Below are positions 52,600 to 61,047 of a DNA stretch of 64,000 nt, piece after piece (positions within the stretch are counted from its first letter, which is position 1; the number at the start of each line of letters is the position of its first letter). The translations under genes and the position numbers were made by a program. The notes beneath the pieces are model-generated. The model made no database searches and was not told the DNA's origin. It saw only the letters and a program-made list of their open reading frames with translations. Source of the DNA: Ferrimonas sp. YFM. GTDB taxonomy: Bacteria > Pseudomonadota > Gammaproteobacteria > Enterobacterales > Shewanellaceae. The stretch lies in contig NZ_AP027368.1 of assembly GCF_030296015.1 (NCBI RefSeq), positions 4,512,839 through 4,576,838 of the forward strand, in the 5' to 3' direction.

Positions 52600-53790
52600 A
52601 TGCCGCAACTGTTCGCCTTGCTGGTCGGCATTCTGTTTGTGTTCAGTCCACAGGCAGAAGAGCACAGGGAAGTGGCGGCGCCGACACTGGAAGAAGCTCA
52701 GGAACTGATCGTCACGGTGCAGGACATCGTGGAGTATTACTACGTCGATCAGGTGGATCGCCGTGCCATGATCGAGGGCGCGCTCAAGGGGCTGTTTGAA
52801 TCCCTGGATCCGCACTCCACCTACCTGACCCCACAGACTCTGGAACTGCTCAGAGAAGCCAACGACGGCCATTACTACGGCTACGGCATCGAGGTGAGCA
52901 TCGACGAGGGAGTGGTGCAGGTGATCACCCCCCTGGCCCACAGCTCTGCCCACTACGCCGGCATCAAACCGGGGGACATTCTGGTGCGGGTGGACGACCT
53001 GCCCGCCACACCGGACACCATGGACAAGCTGATCCAGTACATCAAGACCGCCAGCCGCGAAGACCGCACCCTCACCCTCACCCTCAAGCGGGAGAAAGCG
53101 CCCATGCCGCTGACGGTGAGCCTGCAGCCCAGCAACATCACCATCGACAGCACCCAGTTCCGCTCCCTGCCCCACCAGGTGGGCTACCTGAAGATCAACA
53201 GTTTCAACCGCCAGACCACCGACGAGGTGGCCAGATTCAGCAGCCGCATCCGCCAGGAGGGGCTTACCCAGCTGATCCTGGATCTGCGCAACAACCCCGG
53301 CGGCATGTTTGACTCCGCCGTTCAGATCGCCGACATGTTCCTCGACGCCGGGCTGATCGTCTCCACCCATGGCCGCTTCCTGGACGCCAACAACGACTAC
53401 TACGCCTCAGACGCCGCCCCCCTCGGCCAGCTGGAAGTGGTGGTGCTGATCAACGAAGGCAGCGCCTCGGCGGCAGAGATTCTCGCCGGTGCCCTCAAGG
53501 ATCACCAGAAAGCCACCCTGTTTGGCCAAACCTCCTTCGGCAAGGGCACGGTGCAAAGCCTCATCCCTCTGCTGGGGCAGCAGGGCGCCATCAAGCTGAC
53601 CACCGCCCGTTACGCCACCCCCAACGGCACCTTCATCGACAAGAAGGGGATCGACCCGGACATTCAGGTGCTGCTGGAGAATAGCGTCGAGAAGCCTATA
53701 ATGGCTGAATCAGAAATGAACGGACAATGGCTACAGGACAGTCAGTTGGCAGCCGCCTATGAGTGGTTGTTGCAGCCTTCCCGGGAGTAA
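52600..53790 (+). CDS. S41 family C-terminal processing peptidase
   Basis: The 396-residue protein has an N-terminal signal segment (LFALLVGILFVFSPQA), a PDZ domain (GYGIEVSIDEGVVQVITPLAHSSAHYAGIKPGDILVRV) and the serine/lysine protease core (LRNNPGGMFDSAVQIADMF, EGSASAAEILAGALKD, FGKGTVQ). Periplasmic processing peptidase near EnvC, probably affecting cell wall hydrolases. It overlaps the YibQ-like gene by 28 bases. Confidence 0.92.
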   Translation: MPQLFALLVGILFVFSPQAEEHREVAAPTLEEAQELIVTVQDIVEYYYVDQVDRRAMIEGALKGLFESLDPHSTYLTPQTLELLREANDGHYYGYGIEVSIDEGVVQVITPLAHSSAHYAGIKPGDILVRVDDLPATPDTMDKLIQYIKTASREDRTLTLTLKREKAPMPLTVSLQPSNITIDSTQFRSLPHQVGYLKINSFNRQTTDEVARFSSRIRQEGLTQLILDLRNNPGGMFDSAVQIADMFLDAGLIVSTHGRFLDANNDYYASDAAPLGQLEVVVLINEGSASAAEILAGALKDHQKATLFGQTSFGKGTVQSLIPLLGQQGAIKLTTARYATPNGTFIDKKGIDPDIQVLLENSVEKPIMAESEMNGQWLQDSQLAAAYEWLLQPSRE

Positions 53791-54602
53791 TCATCAGGTA
53801 CGCTTTTCTGGCTTTGCTGCTGTGGGTCCACACCGCCACAGCGGCAGAGCTGACGCTCATTATCGACGATGTAGGTTACCGGCAGACCGATAAAGGTGTG
53901 CTGGCGCTACCTGCTGCCACCACACTGAGTGTGCTGCCCCATACCCCCTGGGGTCGGCAGCTGGCCATCGCCGGCTGGCGCCAGGGCAATGAGATCATGC
54001 TGCATCTGCCGATGCTGGCCGATGGCGGCAACGCCCTGGGGCCCAGCGCCCTGGTAGGCGGCATGACCCCCTGGGAAGTACAGGTCACCATCAAGCGCGC
54101 CCTGGCGGACATCCCCTTTGCCCGGGGCATCAACAACCACATGGGCAGCACCCTGACCCGCCAGCGCCCCATGATGGACGCCGTCATGGCGGAGGTGGCC
54201 CATAGAGATCTCTACTTCGTCGACAGCCTCACCACCCCGGACTCCGTCGCCTACGACGCCGCCGTGGCTCAGGGGATACCGGCCCTCAAGCGTCATGTGT
54301 TTCTGGACAACGAAACCGAAGAGGTGGATCTGCAGCAACAGTTTGACCAGGCGGTGACCATCGCCAGGCGATATGGCCGGGCGGTGCTCATTGGCCACCC
54401 CTACCCGGAAACCCTGACCTTCCTGGAGCAGGCATTGCCCACCCTGGACGGCCAGGGCGTCACCCTGGTACCGGCTTCGGCTCTGCTCAGCGACCAACAG
54501 CGGGCCCAGCTCAGGCCACTGAAGCCGCCCACCGCCTTTCTGCATAAGCTGCCCACGCCACAGCCCTCCCAGGCGAGCCTGGGCGGCGCCAGCCTCCACT
54601 AG
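53763..54602 (+). CDS. YibQ-like divergent polysaccharide deacetylase
   Basis: The 279-residue exported protein has a signal peptide (YAFLALLLWVHTATA) and the family start LTLIIDDVGYRQTDKGVLALPAATTLSVLP. Later blocks are EIMLHLPMLADGG, GINNHMGSTLT and FVDSLTTPDSVA. The start is GTG 53763 inside the peptidase gene; no ATG is available. End of the gpmI-envC-ctpA-yibQ run, as in other proteobacteria. Confidence 0.88.
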   Translation: MVVAAFPGVIIRYAFLALLLWVHTATAAELTLIIDDVGYRQTDKGVLALPAATTLSVLPHTPWGRQLAIAGWRQGNEIMLHLPMLADGGNALGPSALVGGMTPWEVQVTIKRALADIPFARGINNHMGSTLTRQRPMMDAVMAEVAHRDLYFVDSLTTPDSVAYDAAVAQGIPALKRHVFLDNETEEVDLQQQFDQAVTIARRYGRAVLIGHPYPETLTFLEQALPTLDGQGVTLVPASALLSDQQRAQLRPLKPPTAFLHKLPTPQPSQASLGGASLH

Positions 54603-54607
54603 AAAGA

Positions 54608-54623
54608 GCCAGCGATTGCTGGC
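54608..54623. terminator. terminator after the yibQ-like gene
   Basis: GCCAGC, loop GATT, GCTGGC, then CCTTTTG; short stem, bidirectional, between convergent genes. Confidence 0.6.
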
Positions 54624-54645
54624 CCTTTTGTTATTGTTCGGCAGA

Positions 54646-55518
54646 TTAGAAACCAAACTTGCCATTGCTGTTGGCCCACTGCTCCTGAGGCGGAATCGCT
54701 TCGATGGTGTCCCAGTGTTCAACAATCTTGCCTTTGCTCAGGCGGAACAGGTCGTAGAAGGCCACATGCTCACCGAGGAACTGCCCTTCGCTCACCGACA
54801 GCACAAAGTTGCCTTTACCCAGGGTGATGTGGTGCTTGGTGTAGATCATTGGGGTGCCCGCGTCCGCCAGTGCCCCCAGGGCAGCAAACAGCCCCTCCAG
54901 ATCATCGGCCACGCCAGGGTTGTGCTGCAGATAGTCGCCCTTGCCTCCATCGATGTAGTTGCTGATGTCCCCTGTGCCATCCATCAAAATGGTCTCGACG
55001 AACTCGGTGACGATCATGATGTTCTCATCGGTGCTGTCCAGATCGCTGATTCGGGTCTCGCCGTCGAACTGGGTGCGGCCGCTGGCGTTGGGGGGCGCTA
55101 TCTCCTGCAGGTTGTCCCAGTGCTCGACGATCAGGCCATTTTCGAAACGGAAGATGTCGAAGCCCGCCTTGGGACCGAAGAAGTTGTACTCAGTATGAGC
55201 CACCACGTATTCGCCATACTCGAACACCCGCTTTACATCCGCCTTGGCGCTGCCCTCGGGCAGGGCCTGCAGCACCTCACCGAAACCGGCCAGGCCATCT
55301 TTCACCGCCAGGTTGTGCTGGATGTACTTATTGGGATTGATGTAGGCCACGGGAGCCTGATCGCCGGTCTCGATGCTCTCCAGCAGGGCCACCACCTTCT
55401 GCTCTTTGTCCGTCAGTGCGGGGGCGTCGTTATCGGAGTCGGAATTGGCACACCCCACCAGGCCCAGAGTCAGGACCATAGAGGTGGCGGCCGCCAGGTG
55501 TTTGATCTGTTGTTTCAT
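54646..55518 (-). CDS. lipoprotein with two tandem SnoaL-like domains
   Basis: The 290-residue lipoprotein has lipobox GLVGC. Two homologous halves follow: KYIQHNLAVKDGLAGFGEVL...FDIFRFENGLIVEHWDNLQEI and DYLQHNPGVADDLEGLFAAL...YDLFRLSKGKIVEHWDTIEAI. This is the SnoaL-like/NTF2 fold, usually a dimer of single domains, here an internal duplication that can form the dimer in one chain. GAGAGACAGC precedes the ATG. Ligand or reaction unknown. Upstream on the same strand lies an AraC gene. Confidence 0.85.
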   Translation of the reverse strand: MKQQIKHLAAATSMVLTLGLVGCANSDSDNDAPALTDKEQKVVALLESIETGDQAPVAYINPNKYIQHNLAVKDGLAGFGEVLQALPEGSAKADVKRVFEYGEYVVAHTEYNFFGPKAGFDIFRFENGLIVEHWDNLQEIAPPNASGRTQFDGETRISDLDSTDENIMIVTEFVETILMDGTGDISNYIDGGKGDYLQHNPGVADDLEGLFAALGALADAGTPMIYTKHHITLGKGNFVLSVSEGQFLGEHVAFYDLFRLSKGKIVEHWDTIEAIPPQEQWANSNGKFGF

Positions 55519-55752
55519 AGCTGTCTCTCCCTTGGAATCTGGATACCATCCTAGATATCTCCCTCGGGTGAGGCGCGGTGGGTTAAAGCCTAAAAATGGT
55601 AAATGTCGAACATTTAGATTAACTAACCAGGCTTGAAAAACGGAGTTAAACAGAAAAAATGAGAGTCAAGATCGTTAAATGTCGGCGAATTGCCAGATAA
55701 ATAGGGGGTAGGCGCTGGAGATTGCGCTATCAAGCAGCTGGTGAATATCCAA

Positions 55753-56631
55753 CTATAAAGTGGGCGTAATGAAGCTGTGACGAAACTGGCTGGGCGTCAT
55801 CTGCACCTGTTTCTTAAAGTACTTAACGAAGTTGCTGGCGTCTTCAAACCCGAGATCCAGGGCCATCTGGGACGAGGTATCCTGACTGACCACCAGCCGC
55901 CGCTTGATCTCCAGGATGGTGTAGGCATCGATGGCCTGTTTGGCGGTCATCTCCATGGCCGTCTTGCACAGGCAGTTGAGGGTCTTATAGGTAACGCCTA
56001 TCTGGCCGGCGTACCAGTTGGCATCCCGGGTCCGGTGAAAATGGGCCTCCAACAGCACCATGAAACGCCCCAGCCGGACACGCTGCTCATCCGACAGCCT
56101 TTCCTGCCGATGTTGCGGCTTAAGCCGGTGAAGCAGCAGATTCAGCGCGGAGAACAGATGCATCACCATCAATGAATCCGGTTGCTCCAGGGCGGTTTCC
56201 CTGGCCATTTCGCCGGTCAGTGCCTGACAACGGGCCAGGTTTTCGACGTCCAGTTGGGTCAGCGGGTGGTGGTGTTGATTCAGATGGGTGGGGGTAAAAC
56301 TGGTCAGGCGCATCTGGTTGTGCAGCTTATCCAGGAAGCCCTGGGTGAACAGCAACAGCTTGCCTTTCAGCTCGGCACTGAAACGAAACGCCTGGACCTG
56401 TCCTGGTTGAACAAAAACCACGGTTCCGGGAGAGATGGGGTGCTCCTGAAAGTCCACCATATGCTGACCCTGGCCCTGCTCAATCAGCAGCAGCTGGAAG
56501 AAGCGGATACGATGGGGAAGCTGAGGGTCATGCCGCTTCATGGCACGGCCAGACAGGGACTGCAGAGATAAGATCTCGAGCTCCGCCTGATTGGTTCGAT
56601 TGAGGTCAAACCCCACCTTGGGAATCGCCAT
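55753..56631 (-). CDS. AraC-family transcriptional regulator
   Basis: The 292-residue protein has an N-terminal cupin-like sensor (HRIRFFQLLLIEQGQGQHMVDF, ISPGTVVFVQPGQVQAF) and a C-terminal AraC domain (ITYKTLNCL-like first HTH and LDLGFEDASNFVKYFKKQVQMTPSQFR second HTH). It lies upstream of the SnoaL-like lipoprotein gene on the same strand and may control it (inference). Confidence 0.88.
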   Translation of the reverse strand: MAIPKVGFDLNRTNQAELEILSLQSLSGRAMKRHDPQLPHRIRFFQLLLIEQGQGQHMVDFQEHPISPGTVVFVQPGQVQAFRFSAELKGKLLLFTQGFLDKLHNQMRLTSFTPTHLNQHHHPLTQLDVENLARCQALTGEMARETALEQPDSLMVMHLFSALNLLLHRLKPQHRQERLSDEQRVRLGRFMVLLEAHFHRTRDANWYAGQIGVTYKTLNCLCKTAMEMTAKQAIDAYTILEIKRRLVVSQDTSSQMALDLGFEDASNFVKYFKKQVQMTPSQFRHSFITPTL

Positions 56632-56725
56632 CCCTGTCTCCGCTTCTGGTCCCGACAGCCCAGTGTACTGACTGCCTCAGAAGGCGCAAGGAGGAACGCT
56701 CCCTGCAATTGAGTCAATGGAGGAG

Positions 56726-57313
56726 TTAAGTTTGCCGCCAGAGCTGTCGCCTGGAAAAGCTCAACTTGTTTTTTTCTGACTCTGTCAGCAGATGTTCAAC
56801 ATTCCTGAGTAACTCTTCCACCTGCTTATAATCTTTCGCTTGCCAAGCTGGACCGAGTTGCCGGCGAATATGAGACAGCCGAGTCTCTATAGCAAGCTCA
56901 TGACTCTCAAGATCGCGCTGCTCTTTCAGGGCAAGAAAAGCTTCAGCATCCCCCTTGAGTAAATCGGGACCAATATCTAACAACAGTGATGCCATCTTCT
57001 CCAGGCACCGCACCATTGACTCCTCTGAAGCCGCAGCAAAAGAAGTTTGGAGATCAAGAGCTTCAACACCCTTTAACATCGCCACTTCTCTTAAGTCGAA
57101 TGTCTCTTCAGGCTCATAATCTGTTCGTCCCTGCTGGCCAATACACACTTCAAGGTCATATCCGTGGCCAAAGTCATAAGACACGATGACAATAACCTCA
57201 TCGCTTTCATATCGGGCAGTTCCATCTAGGCCATCAACTCGACTAAAACCAAAACTCTCTTCTAAATAAGCAAACTCTGAGACAGTGGCCCTTTTGAATC
57301 CTGATAAGCTCAT
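56726..57313 (-). CDS. uncharacterised 195-residue protein
   Basis: I do not recognise it. The N-terminal half is beta-rich (EVIVIVSYDFGHGYDLEVCIGQQG), the C-terminal half helical and charged (ALKEQRDLESHELAIETRLSHIRRQ). No signal peptide. AGGAGCGGGC precedes ATG 57313. The pattern is reminiscent of immunity or cytosolic adaptor proteins, but this is not a claim. It lies just inside the core side of the island boundary. Confidence 0.65.
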   Translation of the reverse strand: MSLSGFKRATVSEFAYLEESFGFSRVDGLDGTARYESDEVIVIVSYDFGHGYDLEVCIGQQGRTDYEPEETFDLREVAMLKGVEALDLQTSFAAASEESMVRCLEKMASLLLDIGPDLLKGDAEAFLALKEQRDLESHELAIETRLSHIRRQLGPAWQAKDYKQVEELLRNVEHLLTESEKNKLSFSRRQLWRQT

Positions 57314-57335
57314 GCCCGCTCCTTACAGCTAGAGG

Positions 57336-57611
57336 TTATCCCTTGAGCGCCGCTCCGGCTCTCAGAGTTTCATAGGTGTCCTGCTCGAGCAGGGTGAGGG
57401 TCGCCATCGCCTGCTCATCGGTGCCGCCGCAGAGGTCGGCGTCCGGCTTGAAGGCACCGCACACCACAGGCCGCTGGGGCTGGCCGAAAAGCTTGCACAG
57501 GTTGTTGTCATCCAGCTGAATGCAGCGCACGCCGGCGGGCTTGCCATGGGGCATGCCGGGAATGGGGGAGCTGATTGAGGGAGCGATGCAGCAGTGGTGG
57601 CACCCTGATTT
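57336..57611 (-). pseudogene. YkgJ-family cysteine cluster gene lacking its start
   Basis: The frame reads SGCHHCCIAPSISSPIPGMP then HGKPAGVRCIQLDDNNLCKLF and ends normally, so most of a YkgJ-type zinc/iron-chelating protein is present, including a CxxCC motif. There is no start codon before the first cysteines; a TAA lies at 57612-57614 in AT-rich sequence. A 72-residue product could start at ATG 57554 but would lack the first cysteine cluster. The break marks the border of the AT-rich island. Confidence 0.65.
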
Positions 57612-57793
57612 TTAGAACTTAGAAATGGCTATAAGCATATAATTTAGCTCAACTTTACATTTTTTCTAAACTTAAGCCCATTGGGCAATTTTTCCCCTCG
57701 CCAAAAACTAAGCCGTTACGCACGATTTCTAAAACTATGCTCCAACGGGGCGATTTACCTCCGCGGGAGCATGGTATGGGCAGGCTACCTCCT

Positions 57794-59494
57794 TCACTGT
57801 CCCCGAGTATAGTACCCCTCCAACCTCGGAGTTGTGCGTACATCACCAGCAGTAACGTTTGCGACTCCGTTCCTTTCAATGATCTTTTCTCTTGCGCCAC
57901 CGAGAGAAACGGCTATTCGTGGGTAGTCTTCTTCCAAATCTGGATACTCTTCCTGCAACCAGAGAGGGAAAGCAGGAGCCCGTGCTAGTTGGAGTTCTTT
58001 ACCGCGTACATAGACACTACCCTTAGCAAGCTCTTTGACCATAGGAAGTTCTGCCCCACCACCTGTAAGCGCTATACCAAGAGCTCCATTAGGTGCGCCA
58101 TTTGTAAAGCTAGAATCGATTCTAGACAAAATCCTATCTCTACACTCGGTCAAAGATCGTCCGAAGCTCTTTACCTGCTCCAATGCCAAAAACTCATCAA
58201 TGGTTACGGTTACAAGTTCATCTGTAAAGAGCCTTACAGAAACCTCTCCACTTAAAAACAAGCGCTCCTTGTGGTCTCTAAGGTCAAGTTCTAGGTTACC
58301 GAGAACATTCAACCAATGCTCATGTGTATGGTCGACTTCAGATTTGCTAAGAATAAAACCCTTCAGTAGGTTATCCAGATGATTTCCAGCTTCAGTTATA
58401 CCTTCATTTGAGTCCGCAACCTCAAGAGCAGTACTTACTTTTGTATTTTCGTCATATCGCATTCTAAACACACTGAAGTCACTAGTTCCTGCCCCGACAT
58501 CAATTACCATCACTAAGGAGTTCACACTTTTCGTCCAACTAATTAGTGAACCAGCGACACCCAAAGGTTCTGTGATATCTTCGGCAATGAATGGGTAATT
58601 CAGTCGCTTTTCTCTTATCGCATATACTATTTCAACAAATTTATTAATAGGTATGCCATCTTGCATCGAGTTGCTGAACGTATCTGCTAGAATCTGTGCT
58701 TCGCCTAACATGGAACCTAACAATTGAGCTGTATCTCGTGATTTTGAAAGCTCTAAACATGGCATTGCATACCTTCGAATAACATTCTTCGGCTCACCTA
58801 ACTCAGCCAAGCACTGATTAGCAGTCCATGTCAGATACATTAGATTAGCAAGGATCATATCCCCATACGTTACACTATAGGATGTCGGGTTGAACCTTTC
58901 ACTAACTATACTTGAAAACCCTTCCTCTGATAAATATCGCTTAATATTATCTAATCGCTGGCGCCCATCTTTTTCTAACCGCGAACGATCAACTGCTGAC
59001 TTTCCAAACCAAAGGTATCCTTCTTGGTCAATAAACACAGAAGAGATCAGCATTGTTTCACTAATTTCCTCTTGGTCACCAGGAATCCCTAGGGTTAAAA
59101 CCTCAATTTCCTCAAAATCGCTTCCACCACTAGTGTCACGAACCAAAGTTACCTTTGACATAGCAGTACCAAAGTCCAAGCATAGACGGTGGCCCTCTGA
59201 AGCTTCCGGTAAATCAAGGACACTCAGATCTATCTCTATGCTTGGAGAATCTTGATCTTCTACCTGGGTTTTAGGTGTGTCATCAATAGTTCTGTTTGAA
59301 CTATCCAATTCAAAAGTAGCTTGCTTCTCAACGGTTACACTTGGCTCTTCACTACTTAATACGTTTAAAGCCAGCCTCAAGGCACTCATTTCATCATCAG
59401 TTAATGTACCACGAAGTTCATAGCTATCTTCTTCTACTTTCCTAAACCTCTTTATAAGGCTCTTAAGTAGAACCTTTCCCTCAAAAACTTCCAT
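57794..59494 (-). CDS. actin/Hsp70-like ATPase of the hsdR-linked system
   Basis: ATG 59494 (GGAGG upstream; ATG 59497 also possible) gives 566 residues. About 100 N-terminal residues have no known domain. Then the actin/Hsp70 fold: phosphate-1 LCLDFGTAMSKVTL, phosphate-2 MVIDVGAGTSDFSVF and adenosine motif IALTGGGAELPMVKEL. There is no room for a canonical substrate-binding domain after it. It follows the GrpE-like gene after 25 bases, and both follow hsdR. It is probably a cytoplasmic ATPase that works with its neighbour. It is not DnaK itself, since length and motifs differ. Confidence 0.85.
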   Translation of the reverse strand: MEVFEGKVLLKSLIKRFRKVEEDSYELRGTLTDDEMSALRLALNVLSSEEPSVTVEKQATFELDSSNRTIDDTPKTQVEDQDSPSIEIDLSVLDLPEASEGHRLCLDFGTAMSKVTLVRDTSGGSDFEEIEVLTLGIPGDQEEISETMLISSVFIDQEGYLWFGKSAVDRSRLEKDGRQRLDNIKRYLSEEGFSSIVSERFNPTSYSVTYGDMILANLMYLTWTANQCLAELGEPKNVIRRYAMPCLELSKSRDTAQLLGSMLGEAQILADTFSNSMQDGIPINKFVEIVYAIREKRLNYPFIAEDITEPLGVAGSLISWTKSVNSLVMVIDVGAGTSDFSVFRMRYDENTKVSTALEVADSNEGITEAGNHLDNLLKGFILSKSEVDHTHEHWLNVLGNLELDLRDHKERLFLSGEVSVRLFTDELVTVTIDEFLALEQVKSFGRSLTECRDRILSRIDSSFTNGAPNGALGIALTGGGAELPMVKELAKGSVYVRGKELQLARAPAFPLWLQEEYPDLEEDYPRIAVSLGGAREKIIERNGVANVTAGDVRTTPRLEGYYTRGQ

Positions 59495-59519
59495 CATAAA
59501 ACCTCCATGTGACAAAGTA

Positions 59520-60995
59520 TCAATCTGCGTTCTTAACCCTGGGCTTCACAAGTATCTTGGTTTTTCCACCGAAGTCTTTCTGAATACCATCACGTAACAC
59601 TTTCACCTTACGAACACCATATTGGTGTCCTCCCAGCATTTCGTGTTGCAAAGGGTTATAATCTAATACTGCTCCTTTCAAGCCCATATGTTTGAGCTTT
59701 CGCATCTTTGCTAGATGCCTTGCTGTCTCAGAAATTTCCCCATAACTTAGGGCAGCTTTTTTTACATTCTCTGATAGTGCTGGCTCCATCACTTCCAGCA
59801 TTGGAACAACAGCCCTTTCAAGCTTTTCCATAACCGTTTTACTTTCTTCCACATTAATCAACAACGACCCTATTTGTTGATCATCTGAATTACTCACTTT
59901 GTGCTCGGCCACACGTTTAGGAGAGCTTACATCTCCAGCTCTTTCCCACCACTCTCGCACATCCGGATCAAGCTCATGTGCACTGGAGAAATGGGCTATA
60001 ATCGCAGCTCTAGCCTGCGCTTTCGAGTAGTAAGCAAAGCGGAGTGAATCCATTAATCCTTTATCTGTACTATTTTGTCTAGCCAAGACCAAAGCAGACT
60101 CTTTTAAAGCTGTTCTAACTTTTTCTAGGAACTGTGACCTCCGCATGATCTCAACCCATACATCATGCTTAAATGTTGTTCTCGCACGGTCAAGTACGCT
60201 ATATGTTTCTGCTATCAGAGCAAACGAGAACCGCAGCTCGATCACTCGCAAGAGAATAGATAGAGTATCATCGATGAGATCCACCAAGACAGAGACATCA
60301 ACATCTTTTCGGCTTGTCATCGTCACAGATGAGAACCATTCAGATAAGGCAACCCCAGGGCTATAGCCTACATCGCCTTCCCACTGCCGTATTACGTCCG
60401 AAGAGACACTACTCAAACGTCTGGCTCGTTTGTAGCGAGTATCATCACTGTCGATGGCTTTTAATGTTGGAAATACTTTGGAAGTACTCAGCAAAAAACC
60501 TGCTAAGGATCCAAACTTAGACAACGCGGTAGACAACAGCACACGTCTCGCCTTTTCCGCTGTATCGATATCCACCGCTTGATTAAGGCAGTACTCCGCT
60601 AACCACGGCTGGTTTAACTCAGCTAAGCAAAGTGATGCATAATACTTCTCATCGCCATCTTCAAGAGCCTCTATTGAGCCAGGTTGAGTTTCAGAAAACA
60701 AATCCGATAAACGAGAAAAAACAGCGCCTTCCCTGCCCCGAGCCACCGCTGACAGCCTTCCTAAAACCGCAGCACAGATCAAGGTTCTATTTTGAGAGTC
60801 CGAGCGTACTAAACCCTTACTGAGGACGACATCACAAATATGATCCAGATTCTGTCCTTTTATAAGCGCTTGAATCTTCTGTTTCGCCATAACTCTAGTG
60901 AGAAGCTCGTTGACTCCCCGCAAGTCCTGACAATCCTCAATAAAATCGAGTTGAGCTTCTACACCATCATCGAGAACTTGCTCTAAGTGCCCCAT
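59520..60995 (-). CDS. uncharacterised helical protein with a GrpE-like C terminus
   Basis: 491 residues from ATG 60995 (GGGGGAGAG upstream; ATG 61007 is an alternative). The body is mostly alpha-helical. The last 60 residues, MGLKGAVLDYNPLQHEMLGG then HQYGVRKVKVLRDGIQKDFG and a final beta segment, follow the pattern of the GrpE beta domain (DP..H..., V..V...G, final strand), preceded by a helical segment as in GrpE. That fits a nucleotide-exchange factor for the adjacent Hsp70-like ATPase. This assignment rests on pattern reading only. It lies 52 bases after hsdR in the same direction. Confidence 0.6.
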   Translation of the reverse strand: MGHLEQVLDDGVEAQLDFIEDCQDLRGVNELLTRVMAKQKIQALIKGQNLDHICDVVLSKGLVRSDSQNRTLICAAVLGRLSAVARGREGAVFSRLSDLFSETQPGSIEALEDGDEKYYASLCLAELNQPWLAEYCLNQAVDIDTAEKARRVLLSTALSKFGSLAGFLLSTSKVFPTLKAIDSDDTRYKRARRLSSVSSDVIRQWEGDVGYSPGVALSEWFSSVTMTSRKDVDVSVLVDLIDDTLSILLRVIELRFSFALIAETYSVLDRARTTFKHDVWVEIMRRSQFLEKVRTALKESALVLARQNSTDKGLMDSLRFAYYSKAQARAAIIAHFSSAHELDPDVREWWERAGDVSSPKRVAEHKVSNSDDQQIGSLLINVEESKTVMEKLERAVVPMLEVMEPALSENVKKAALSYGEISETARHLAKMRKLKHMGLKGAVLDYNPLQHEMLGGHQYGVRKVKVLRDGIQKDFGGKTKILVKPRVKNAD

Positions 60996-61047
60996 TCTCT
61001 CCCCCATCTACATTTAAAAATAATTACTATCTACAAGGGCATTTGTA

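Noticed and set aside
57676-57686. GCCC-ATT-GGGC hairpin in the AT-rich border
   Set aside because: The stem is only four pairs with a three-base loop; too weak to call a terminator or attachment site.
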